Shown here: positions 10,987-20,900 of the stretch, one piece after another | Numbering within the stretch: position 1 is the first letter of the stretch | How the letters are laid out: the number at the start of each line of letters is the position of its first letter | NCBI GenBank assembly: GCA_036346225.1 | Contig: JARFIW010001366.1 | Coordinates: forward strand, 372,001-436,000 | Direction: 5' to 3' | DNA from: Platerodrilus igneus | Lineage: Eukaryota > Arthropoda > Insecta > Coleoptera > Lycidae | DNA length: 64,000 bases | The notes under the pieces: model-generated | The model's input: the letters and a program-made list of their open reading frames with translations, nothing else | What the model was told of the DNA's origin: nothing | Database searches by the model: none | Program-made: the position numbers and the translations under genes

Positions 10987-11430
10987 TTACTTTATTATTA
11001 CTGTACCTTTACAAATTATGAAAAAAGAAAAAAACAATAAATCATTTAGCAATCATAGTCTATTTATTATTATTTTACATGTTTTTTTTACAATATCAAA
11101 TGTTTGATTGTTAATGGGTTATATTAATAATTTTTGCTTAAATATTTTATTACATGTTGGAATTACTAAGTGATTTAGTAAACAATCATAAACATTGTCA
11201 AATTTAAATAAAAGTTTTGTTATACATTTCTCAAATAAACTAACTGGATTTTTTTAAACAGAACGGTTACTACTACTATTTTTTTCTCTACAGTACATTT
11301 ATACTAATATAGTTCAACTCGGACAGATTGAAAGGTATCCTATTTTTAGACACATCCAAAAGAAAAACGGTGTACTTGTGCAGGTATAAACATAACACTA
11401 AAATTTTTATGACTAAGAAAATATTATATG
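10987..11430. other. Convergent intergenic region
   Basis: AT-rich spacer between the 3' ends of the capsid-like (+) and polymerase (-) genes. AATAAAT near 11036 could serve as a polyadenylation signal for the + unit. Nothing else is recognised. Confidence 0.45.
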
Positions 11431-14400
11431 TTAATCAGGATAAAATAAATTGCATTCTTTAATTGAGCCAGTGGTTGAAGCTTTACAAGTCATTTCTGAG
11501 TGTATAGTTATACCCCAAGGTTTAGTATCAGTGGTTGAGATACTAAGAATTCTTTTATCATCACTTGGATTAAGAACAATTTTGTTTTGTTTAATAGTAA
11601 AGATATCATGTTTAACTGATCTAATTAAACATTGCTGTTTCTGTACAGTCTGTTTATAAAACAAAGCATTCTTATAATCATCAAAAGAAATTGGCTTAAT
11701 ACTTGCTAAGGAAGATCCCTTTGACTTTTTTATTATCCTATCCTGAACTCTGTAAGTGTACATTTTAGATCTAAGCCCTACAAACTCTAGCATGATATCA
11801 CCATTGTTTTCATTTTTCATAATACCAGGAACCTTTTTATTTGATAATGGGATATGATATTTGTTATGAGGATCGTAATCGGAAGTATCAAATCTATGAA
11901 TATCTTGTTTGATATAAGAGTAAATATCTTCAACGCTAAACTCGTATATCAAACTATCAGTATCTGTGTACAGCAGCTTTGCTTTGTTAGCAAATTGCGA
12001 TTTTATATAACTATAGTGAAATTCATAAAAATAGGTTTTTGAAATATCTAGAATAGAGAAACCTACATAAATGGGTTTGTTTAAATAAACCTCTAATTTA
12101 TTCATTTCTATTAAGACCAGATCTTTGTCTAACACAGTGCAACTGTGAAAATTAGGTTTCGCTATGTAACTACGAGCTCCAAACCGTCCTTCCCATTCGG
12201 TCACTAATTTCACATCTTTCCATTTCCGTACGTTTTCCATCATTTTTCCATAAACCGAATTTATCATATTTTTATAAATGTATATATCGAAACTGTTTTT
12301 TGACTGTTGTCTTAATTTCGTATTCAAATCAATGTATTCTTTTAACCAAGGGGCTTGTTTAAACCGAAGAACCTTATGAATCTTTTCCAGTTCTAAACCG
12401 TAGCTTAAATGCATTTTTAAATTCTTGTAGTGAATAATATAGTTGAGTTTTGGATATAAAGTTGTAAGTAATTTCTTTAAGTTTCATTTATTAGAAGATA
12501 CTGGTGGTATCATATGTTCAGGCGCCAAAGGTAAGTCACTGTGAATTTCATGTAAAGATACTGGGTAGTGTAAATCGCATTCAAAAATATATCCTACATC
12601 AGAATCATCGGGAATATTAAGTATGTCTAAACGTACTATATCTGGACTGGTGCCATCTAAAAATTCAAATTCTCCATATTGAAGATATTCAGACATTGCA
12701 GCCCCATATAAATTATTAACATCAAAATACATTAAATATTTAGAATCGAAATTCGGATCATAATCTGCATTCATATATTTGTTATTTGCTTTGGCATATC
12801 TATTCGAACATTGAGAAACACCACCACGAATTTCCCGTTCTAAAAACATTATTTTTTCAATATCAGTAACCAACTCGAGTTTAACGTTCGTCGTTTTTAA
12901 CATTGCATCTAGAGCTAAACCAGGAGCCGTAAAGTAGTGAAATGGATCTAACTTATACGTGAACATGCAAGTTTTTCTAAAGTTTTGAAATATATCAGTT
13001 AAGAGCAGTACATCTGTTTTTAAATATAAATCTGAATAGTCCCCTATTGTTTTTATATTAAATGTTTGCCAAACGTGTTTAGCATGATTGTAGCCTTCAT
13101 CTGAGGCTTCTTCATTGCGCAAAGGATTAAAGAATGCTGTTTTACAGGGTAAGTCGGTTTCATTGAGCCTATCCCAAGAGTTAATGTAATCATAGGGAAA
13201 TATGCCTTTACCCGTAAATAACCGAAACTCATTATCAGTGTTACAATTTTCCCTGGTGATGGATTTTTTATTATCATCTAAGTAGGAAGCTAATTTTTCG
13301 ATGCTAGATGCCATAAACTTGAATGAATCGATAAATCGAAAACTAACTTTCATACCTTTTACATATTTTGTAAAAGATATGTATTTTTCCTTATTTATTG
13401 GTAGAATGCTTAATGAACCTGAAAACTCTAACGAGATTTTTTCAATAATGAAATGCGAATCGTATCCTGATAAGTTATGAAAAATTACTGGTATCATATA
13501 AGAATTATGATAATTGATGTTGCAATCTTGATGAGTCGCTCCAGGAAATTCACCTGTAAAGTGGCAGTGATCGCGAACTCTAATATCATCTATACTAAAA
13601 GGTTTATTGCAAATGTGACAGTAAAAGGCAAATTTAAATGCTGACTTATGTTCTTCTGTTAAAGGATTCATAGGTTTTGGGTTACAGAAAATTCTTTTCG
13701 TCGTTTCTGAAAACAGTTTCAATTGAGCAACAAACCATTCTATACAATCCTTTCCGCGATACAATTGAAATTTGGAATATTTATTATCATACGAGCATTT
13801 CAAATAGTACGGTACACTAAAGGGTATATGCCTTTGGTAACGGACTGTGTTTAATATTACCTCCGGCTCATTGCATGGTTCTAATATACATTCGAGATCT
13901 GCATAAACTACAAATGATACTTTTTCTTGGTAGTGGAAATGTTTAAATGTTAGGTACTTTTCGGATTCTTCGGGTAATCTTATTGAGCAAGTATTTTGTT
14001 TTTCGCAATAATTCGAATGATGCTTAAGTAATGCTGCTGTACTAAAATTATTTAAACATCTATAACAAAAAAATTTTCTATGGTGATGTGAAGACAACTG
14101 TTTTGCAAATAATTTTAACATATTCTTAATCCAAGTAAAATGAAAGTGATTCTCATTAGCATTTGTCGGACGAGAATATTGTAAGGAATCATTATTTAAA
14201 ACTAACAGATTAATAGGTTTTATATTTTTAAAATTTTCACTTAAACAGAGTGGCAGTATTTTAGTATTATATAGGTTAATTGCGAGATTGTTAAGCTTCT
14301 CAATTTTTTTATGCCTTTTAATGCTATTGGAAACTGAATTGAATTGTAGCGTAATACTGTATCAAAATGTGGATAGCTAGATATTCTCTGACTATTTTGT

Positions 14401-14772
14401 TTTGCAGGATATAATGCGGAAACCAAGCTCCAAAGAATGCAATGTTGGTCGTTATTTATTACATTCACCACAGCTTTTTCTTTTGCTATAAAGTCCGGAA
14501 CCGGAACAAACGTTGAACACCCTCCTTTAAGCGGATCATGATTGTTTATATTTACCTTCAAGTGTCAAACTTCTTGGATTGCCCAACCTGAATTCACTGA
14601 ATTCCTTTAATCGCTTTGAAATCTTGTCCAATACGTTCTCCTTATACCACCGCTTGAGATTGGTGTTTTATATCGATGTAATGATTTGCAGTAGGAAACG
14701 TCTTCAAATCTATTTCCCCAGTTGTAGGCTTAACAAAGTTAGCGGACAATAATACATTAACTTTCAACATTG
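11431..14772 (-). pseudogene. Protein-primed family B DNA polymerase
   Basis: This enzyme would copy a linear double-stranded genome from a terminal protein. Read from 14772 down: an N-terminal region (MLKVNVLLSANF); a segment at 14561-14241 (LKGGCSTFVPVPDF); a Cys/His-rich finger (CYRCLNNF) near 14055; an exonuclease-like domain with VYADLE at ~13906; a second Cys/His group (CHICNKPF); VIFHNLSGYDSHFI (13487-13446); DVNNLYGAAMSEYL (polymerase motif A region); and [10 protein letters not shown] (motif C) near 11960. Breaks: two frameshifts upstream of 14240, and an in-frame TGA at 12484-12486 joining the 545- and 327-codon blocks. It converges on the capsid-like gene. Confidence 0.85.
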
Positions 14773-14778
14773 ACTTTT

Positions 14779-15240
14779 TTAAGCAAACAACAATCTTGCG
14801 TATAAACCAGCGAACGCCTGGTCTAAGAACACTAGAGGATCTCTATAACTTAAATTGGTAATAAGTCTCGTAATTATTCGACTTCCAAAACATGATTGTA
14901 CATCATGCCAAATCAAATTTTTTAGAATATGACCTCTAGAAAGCGTTGCTTCAATACTTTTACCTTGATATTCCAAAGAGCGTTTCACGTGCCTCAATCG
15001 TACAAGGTAACTTTTAAGATGTGCCAAATTAGATTCCAGCCTACTAGGATTTTCCTGACGATTGTCTTCGTATACCTTATTTCTAATAGCAAGCTTCAAT
15101 GTACTTATATTTGATTTTATAATTATTATGTGTTTCGTTATTTCATCGACTGAACTGATTAGATTGACGTATTTCACAATTAATTTTAAAATAACGCTAC
15201 TAATCTCAGCCACGGTTTCAGAATTGATGATTCTATACAA
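14779..15240 (-). CDS. Coiled-coil-rich N-terminal extension of the polymerase polyprotein, 153 aa
   Basis: A basic, helical protein (SNLAHLKSYLVRLRHVKRSL, then IEATLSRGHILKNLIW) ends seven bases before the polymerase N-terminus, in a different frame. In related arthropod elements I recall such a region leading directly into the polymerase, so this is probably the same gene separated by a frameshift rather than a separate protein. A role as terminal protein or polymerase leader is inference. The region upstream carries no further clear coding on this strand. Confidence 0.5.
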   Translation of the reverse strand: MYRIINSETVAEISSVILKLIVKYVNLISSVDEITKHIIIIKSNISTLKLAIRNKVYEDNRQENPSRLESNLAHLKSYLVRLRHVKRSLEYQGKSIEATLSRGHILKNLIWHDVQSCFGSRIITRLITNLSYRDPLVFLDQAFAGLYARLLFA

Positions 15241-15520
15241 ATCACTAAACTACTTAATATATGTAAAGCTTTATTTACTATTTATACAAAAATATCATCT
15301 GATGTAAGCAAAACAACTGTAAAAGAATTAGCATACAACCTCATTTTTCATTCAGCTGCGTTAACGGAAAAAATTTGCTTGTTTGCAGTATTGTAATCAA
15401 ATGTTTTTATACAACCTTTGATTTATGCTGTGTGTACAGAAAATACACTATCATTACAGCGCTATTTTTATGGTTACATATAAAAAAATTTCATAAAAAA
15501 TAAAGCGAATTTGAAATAAT
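15241..15520. other. Degenerate coding remnant
   Basis: On + between about 15320 and 15475, two open pieces (AYNLIFHSAALTEKICLFAVL and FIQPLIYAVCTENT) are separated by stops. They may be an upstream exon or an older copy of the small ORFs that follow. No family is recognised. Confidence 0.3.
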
Positions 15521-16124
15521 GTCTCAGAATAAACCGTCAATGTTGTTTAGTAATTTACACGCACTCATGGTTTTTTTAAAAACCCAGTATTAAAAAAACA
15601 TTCTGCAGTTTTATCATATCGCAGTACCTTAATAGAATTAAAGAATTTTTTATGCAGCATGAATCGTGTAAACACACAATTACTACTTACCTATATATGC
15701 ATATAAAGTCAACTTTGTTAGGTTTTACTAAAAAATAGATTTTGTGAGCGGTAATCTAAAACTTATTCTATATATTACTAGTTAAGGGTCATTTGCATTG
15801 CATTATTTTAAACGAAATTAATCTAAAGAAAAATAAAGAAAATTTAAAAAAATGTCTCGGATTAAACTGTCAATGTTGTTTAATAATTTACACGCACTCA
15901 TGGTTTTTTTAAAAACCAGTATTAACATTCTGCAGTTTTATCATAATACAATAAACATTATGCAATTTAATTTATTTGAAGCTATTTATAGCAGTACCTT
16001 GAGAGAATTAAAGGAATTTCTTATGCAGCATGAATCGTGTAAACACGCAATTACTACATACCTATATATGCATATAAAGTCAATTTTGTTAAGTTTTACT
16101 GAAGAATAAATTATGCCAGCAGTA
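15521..16124 (+). repeat. Tandem duplication (~330-bp unit) holding a small ORF
   Basis: The segment starting ATGTCTCAGAATAAACC at 15521 is repeated from 15852 (ATGTCTCGGATTAAACT). Both share TTTACACGCACTCATGGTTT, ATTCTGCAGTTTTATCAT and the CATGAATCGTGTAAACAC block. Copy 1 is broken by frameshifts, while copy 2 stays open. It lies inside the virus-like cluster and is followed by a second tandem repeat. Confidence 0.8.
15852..16109 (+). CDS. Small ORF in the second duplicate, 85 aa, unknown
   Basis: ATG at 15852. The protein has a predicted helical N-terminus (LSMLFNNLHALMVFL) and a His/Cys-containing end (LMQHESCKHAITTY). That its frame survives while the first copy decayed hints at past selection, but the length alone is not convincing. 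No family is recognised. Confidence 0.35.
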   Translation: MSRIKLSMLFNNLHALMVFLKTSINILQFYHNTINIMQFNLFEAIYSSTLRELKEFLMQHESCKHAITTYLYMHIKSILLSFTEE

Positions 16125-16125
16125 A

Positions 16126-16445
16126 TCTAAAACGAAATTAATCTAATTTAGGTTTTTTATTTTTACTATGTGTCTTCGTTGCAATTTCTTTTTCAGACAA
16201 TGAATCCAATTCATTATTTCTGCTGAGGCATAATTATATATATTCAGGGATTTATATACAAGAAAATGCAGTTTTTGCACTTATTGTTACTTATTCTATA
16301 TTACTGTATTAGTTAAAGGACATTTGCATTATTTTAAACGAAATTAAACTAATTTATGTTTTTTACTATGTGCCTTCGTTGCAATTTTTTTAGACAATGA
16401 ATCCAATTTGTTATTTGTGCTAAGGCATAATTATATTTGCTTACA
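16126..16445. repeat. Tandem duplication, ~210-bp unit
   Basis: AAACGAAATTAATCTAATTTA...TTCGTTGCAATTT...GACAATGAATCCAATT at 16132-16240 recurs from about 16337 to 16440. It continues the tandem amplification seen just upstream and is non-coding. Confidence 0.7.
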
Positions 16446-16651
16446 TACTGTTTTTTATTCATTAGAATAGATTACAGAGCTGAATATATATAACATTTGC
16501 AATTTTTTCAGAAAACGATGCAAATTTTTAATTTTTTCTAACAGGTCAGTTTATTATTTAATATAAATACTTCACGTAGATTTTACCAACAGTATTCAAT
16601 CAGATTTTTTGTATGATTAGTAGTTACCACTACTAGCAACTTTAAAAAAAA

Positions 16652-16822
16652 ATGAGTAACTTATCATAGATCTAAAATGGTAATAGTACCAACGTAAAAG
16701 TTCTAGAACAATTTATATTACATTCTGACGAAGACTTGATTAAAGAAGTTTTTGGTTCTTCTTCACCTCAACTTGACACTAATGCTATTTTTGATAGTGA
16801 CGTAATAGATATATCACGGTAA
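16652..16822 (+). pseudogene. Short acidic ORF remnant, possible 5' exon
   Basis: After an early stop, the frame from 16691 gives VLEQFILHSDEDLIKEVFG and ends TAA at 16820-16822. That stop overlaps GGTAAGTGC, a good splice-donor match, so it may be an exon rather than a whole ORF. Function unknown. Confidence 0.3.
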
Positions 16823-16872
16823 GTGCTTTTTCACATTTATACATGTGTTTTAAAACATTACTAATTTATAAG

Positions 16873-17091
16873 TTACATTAGATTAGGATTAGAAAACCAT
16901 TCTAGAAATTCTGAGGCTATCGTCGGATCGTTGGCACATTCTGATCCTCTCAGAAACATCAGGTAGTATACAAAAGAAAAGGTGAACCTACAATAATCTT
17001 TTATGTTATGCTCACAGATCCGGCAAAACATGTTGGCTATGAAAAAGTTATGTACATAATCTAATATGGCTGTTTGCTGTGAAGATGACAA
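16873..17091 (-). CDS. Small Cys-containing ORF, 72 aa, unknown
   Basis: Starts at 17091. FCRICEHNIKDYC (about residues 22-34) could bind a metal, and a hydrophobic segment FVYYLMFL follows. It overlaps the start of the + strand ORF at 17066 head to head by 26 bp, so at most a shared promoter could serve both. No family is recognised. Either one may be a shadow of the other. Confidence 0.3.
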   Translation of the reverse strand: MSSSQQTAILDYVHNFFIANMFCRICEHNIKDYCRFTFSFVYYLMFLRGSECANDPTIASEFLEWFSNPNLM

Positions 17092-17275
17092 ATCCTACGA
17101 AGATGACACATTAGAGTTGCTTAACGCATTTAAAAAGCGTGTAGAGAAGCTACTGCGGCGTCTAGATTTGAACCTAGAAATAATAGAGCAAAAAAGAGAG
17201 GAACTGGCTGCGAGGGAGCAGCAGATGCTTCAAAAACTGGAGTTAATAAATACTTTTTCATTTATAAATAGTTAG
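17066..17275 (+). CDS. Small coiled-coil ORF, 69 aa
   Basis: ATG at 17066. A highly charged heptad-like stretch (LLNAFKKRVEKLLRRL, then IIEQKREELAAREQQMLQ) fills most of the product, so a coiled coil is likely. Followed by an AT-rich region with AATAAAAAAG near 17318 that could end transcription. Unknown role. It sits among the virus-like genes. Confidence 0.4.
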   Translation: MAVCCEDDKSYEDDTLELLNAFKKRVEKLLRRLDLNLEIIEQKREELAAREQQMLQKLELINTFSFINS

Positions 17276-17537
17276 ATTTTAACTGTAAATAGTTAGATCA
17301 AAATATTCAACAATTTGTAAAATAAAAAAGTAATTTATAAAAGTTTCTCTTTTGAAACAAGACTTTCTCTAAACAAGGTAGTAACCTCAAAGTAAAACAC
17401 GCATAAATCAGAACTCACTTTAATTAAATACATCATTCTTTATACAAACGACTTATATGTGTTATAATAAAATAAACAGTAAAGAACAAGATGTATATTA
17501 TTATAATAATAAACTAATTTCTTAGATTAGTTACATA

Positions 17538-17834
17538 TTATTCTGAAAATTCTATGTTGACAGTTAGACCGATCGATCCCTTACTAGTTATGTATACGTG
17601 TTTGTTCGAGCCAATACTTTCATTTAATTGTTTCACTCCATGTGCTTGAAGGTGTTCAAAATATCTCAATGGCATTATACTCTTGAACTTTTCTGTTTCC
17701 ACTAATACTCTTTCGCCGTATTTTTTCTTGATTGTTCCCACTTTTAAAACTTCAAACCTCTTATTCACTACAAGATCTTTTGAATTTACATAAGGTTTGC
17801 GATATGTGGTTTTATTAAGAGTATTAAAATCCAT
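17538..17834 (-). CDS. Small OB-fold-like protein, 98 aa
   Basis: ATG at 17834. The middle reads RFEVLKVGTIKKKYGERVLV, with alternating hydrophobic strands, then ESIGSNKHVYITSKG. This beta-rich pattern resembles a short OB-fold nucleic-acid-binding protein. Single-strand DNA binding for the linked polymerase would make sense but is inferred. The frame is complete with no break. A repeat array starts just upstream. Confidence 0.45.
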   Translation of the reverse strand: MDFNTLNKTTYRKPYVNSKDLVVNKRFEVLKVGTIKKKYGERVLVETEKFKSIMPLRYFEHLQAHGVKQLNESIGSNKHVYITSKGSIGLTVNIEFSE

Positions 17835-17974
17835 ATTGCTTTTCTTCGACTAATTAAATTAATATTAGGAGCAATCTCCTTATATAGCAGATTACCACCA
17901 TCTGCGTATTTTGCCAAACCACTTTTCAACCTATCACAGGAGTGAACACACATTTTGAATTGAAACCGGCCCAT

Positions 17975-18600
17975 GTGTATTTGTAGCCTCTAAACATAAA
18001 TAAAAAACATAAATCAGAATCCACTTTAATTAAACACACTTGACCTGAATGCGATATTTTGCATCTGGCATACTTTATAACTTCTCGCTAGAAAACCAAA
18101 TTCAAAATAGCTACACACATTTTCTCTGCACTTACATTTTTCAACATACGTGTGTGTGAGTGTGTTTTGAAGTATGTATGTTCCATTGAAAGTAATATAA
18201 AGCCGGTCTGACTTCAAAACATGCTCACAAGTATTTTACAATAAAGGTATATAAGGCCGGTCCTAATTCAAAACGGTGCACGTGTAACTTCTCGCTAGAA
18301 AACCGAATTCAAAACAGCTACACACATTTTTCTCTGCACTTCCATTTTTCAACATACGTGTTTTTTGAAGTATGTTCCATTGAAAGTAATATAAAGCCGG
18401 TCCTAATTCAAAACGTGCCCACAAGTATTTTACATTGAAAGTATACAAGGCCGGTCTTAATTCATGTTTTCACAACTATTTTACATTGAAAGTATATAAA
18501 GTCGATCCTAATTCAAGACGGTGCACGTGTATTTTACATATGTAAAATACGTGTGAGCACGTTTTGAATTAGGACCGGCCTTACCTCACTACTAGCCTTG
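17975..18600. repeat. Array of degenerate ~100-bp repeats with GGCCGGTC blocks
   Basis: The unit GTATATAAGGCCGGTCCTAATTCAAAAC...GTGCACGTGTATTTTACATTGAA recurs at about 18180, 18245, 18385, 18430 and 18490. It holds TATAAA-like motifs beside each GCCGGTC. Near 18528-18555 the unit meets its inverse and forms the 22-bp perfect palindrome GTATTTTACATATGTAAAATAC. It could be a remnant terminal repeat or a promoter array of the virus-like element. The function is not shown. Confidence 0.65.
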
Positions 18601-18619
18601 GATTTAGTTCACGGACAAA

Positions 18620-18995
18620 TTCATCACCATCATCATTAGTTCTTCAGTCCTAGAACTGGTTGGGTGCGTACCCTCATTGTTTCCTAGTCTGAACCAACCT
18701 ACACAATTCTCTGAAATTTGCACCGTCTGCATCTATCACCATCTGTGTGTTAAACTTTCATCTCGGTCTACCTCTACCTCACTTTTTCTATCTTTGCCTT
18801 TAATATATCCCGTACTATTCCTCAGAAATGCTCTACAACGTAGCCTGTTCTTGTATTTCTCCTATTTTTTTCGTTTTCCACAGATATCTTTATTCTTCTA
18901 CTATTTCTACAACCTATTTGTTATTAACTTTGTCTGTCCCTGCTACCATCCTCATACATCTGAAACACAACATTCCAGAAGGCTTCTATGTCCTT
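18620..18995 (-). mobile_element. 3' end of an RTE-like LINE, copy 3
   Basis: Aligns along its whole length with 8004-8385: TTCTTCAGTCCTAGAACTGG, CTACCTCTACCTC, TTGTTATTAACTTTGTCTG and CATACATCTGAAACACAACA. The order on the - strand is the C-terminal reverse-transcriptase tail followed by an ATG-rich 3' tail. It is 5'-truncated and ends where BEL gag-like sequence begins. Confidence 0.72.
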
Positions 18996-19773
18996 CTGAC
19001 GGACAATTTAAGAAACATAAAAGCAAACGTTTATATTTAAGGCGCTCGCTAACAATCCTTGAAAAATGTTTATCGGAAGAGATTTCTCACAAATTTGATA
19101 CTTGTAGTAAATTAGTTGACGAACTCGAATCTTATTTACAAAAAATTTATAATTTCAATTTTGATTCGGAATTTCAAGATTTATTTAATAAACAAACGGA
19201 AACTGATACGATGTTTTCTACGTTACAAGCTAAATTTAACGCGTTTAATATTAATAAACCAGAACAAAAACCTGTTGTACCTCAACCCCACATTAATGTC
19301 AATACGTCTGTTAATCGCTTTGTTGCCGCAGGTTTCCGTTTTTAAATCTTCCTTATTTCTCAGGAAAATTTGAAGAATATTTCTGGTTTATTCAGGTATT
19401 TGATTTTTTGATAGGTTTAGACCCTTCATTAAGTCCCTTGGAGAAATTACAATACTTGATAAGGTGTTTAAAATCTGAAGCAGCGGAAACCATAAAATGT
19501 TTAGAAACTACGCCTGAAAATTACGAAAACGCGAAACCAATCTTGTGTGATCGGTATGAAAATGAAAGAGTTATTGTTACAAATCCCATTCGATCAATTT
19601 TTGAATTGCCTGCCTTACATAAGGAGTCTTATAAGGAATTACGTAATATTTTAGATATTGCCTTGCAACATATAAGATTTTCTACTGCCATGGAGAGATT
19701 TGTGGATAAATGGAACGATATGTTAGTTTATCTAATTACCTCAAAACTTCGCCTTTCAACTTGTACTGAGTGA
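18996..19773 (+). pseudogene. BEL/Pao retrotransposon gag (DUF1759-type) remnant
   Basis: Gag would form the virus-like particle. The frame to 19345 holds a helical N-terminal part (SLTILEKCLSEEISHKF). After a shift, SGKFEEYFWFIQVFDFLIGL (19359-19425) and LEKLQYLIRCLKSEA (19438-19482) follow. The motif run up to SIFELPALHKESYKELRNIL is typical of BEL/Pao gag. Stop near 19773. At least two frame breaks. The 5' LTR is missing because a LINE end abuts it. Confidence 0.8.
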
Positions 19774-19939
19774 GAAAATAAGTTAGCGTCCACGAATGTA
19801 CCTACATATAAAATGTTATCTGACCTTTAACATAAACATGCCACGCTCAAATTGCGATAAATTTTCATGAAGCTCGCGATAACACTAGTTTTAAACGACA
19901 ATTCACAAAAAATAATTATAAGTACGCGTTTTGCAGTTT

Positions 19940-20330
19940 GACTCTGAACAAACCAAGTAATTGTAATTACTGCACAGAAAGTAATCACTTTACAAATTAG
20001 TGCTCAAATCTTTTAAAACTATCTGTCGAATCTCGTATAGAGAACGTTCATAAAATGCGTAATGTCTCAATTGCCTTAGGCCAGGTCATCCTGCGCCCAG
20101 GTGCAAATCCTTTAGATGTCGAAAATGTGGTGCTTTGCACAATATAATTCTGCATTTAGATAAGGTGAGTGCTAACGGTAATACTCGTAAGCCACTTTCA
20201 CAGGAAGCTAATAGCGAAGCTCCTTTGAACTCGAATCATTCTGAGTGTACTTCTAATGGCCAGAGCCCTCAAGATGAAATTCATGTATTACACGAGTTAC
20301 ATATCCCTCAAATTAGAATATATAGGTAAA
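19940..20330 (+). pseudogene. BEL/Pao gag zinc-knuckle region
   Basis: CNYCTESNHF (near 19958) and CRKCGALHNIILH (near 20120-20160) are remnants of the two CCHC-like knuckles that bind RNA in BEL/Pao gag. A stop replaces a residue before the last Cys of the first. The open tail to 20329 is hydrophilic linker. It continues the preceding gag remnant. Confidence 0.6.
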
Positions 20331-20900
20331 CAAATGAAGTTATTAAATTTGAAGTTAGATTGTTACATTGTACAAATAATTGAAGGACAAGTAATAAAAG
20401 GATAATGAAAGTTCATAAACCAGACATAAGGACGGATGTGAATACATTGTATTCCAGACGTAACTGCAGGTGCAAGTCACAGGAGACAAGAATATTGCAA
20501 TTATTAGAGTTAAGATTGTTACTTTGTATTGTATAAATGAATAAAGAAATAAGCAGACACAAGCTCTGCACTTCCTACAAGCAATGTGAAGGGCAGGGAA
20601 AACATAAATACCCTCAAGAGCCCAAGATGGCCAGTCAGCCTTGAGCTTCACAACTTTAACCTTGTTGGTTGTTCAGCTACTCATTCTAATTTTTGTTCAT
20701 TTAATTCAGTGAATATCAGCTTAGAGTGATTTTGATCTCAATACGTTAATAAATATAATGTACTTGCAATTGAAAATTCAACTTGTAAAGCTGTATAAAT
20801 AAAAATCGATAGAATAGTTTTCTTTGAAGATATTTTTTAAATAGTCGCTCAAAAAGGCCCAAATTCTAACTCACGCAATACAAAATCCGTGTAATTTTGT
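20331..20900. other. Unrecognised insert or linker between BEL gag and RT
   Basis: No BEL protease or linker can be read here, and no terminal repeats were identified. GC content and word use differ from the flanks around 20440-20660. It may be a small insertion. Confidence 0.35.

Noticed and set aside
18677..19040. + strand frames over 18.68-19.04 kb
   Set aside because: Antisense of the LINE tail up to ~18995. Only the gag-like part after that is kept.
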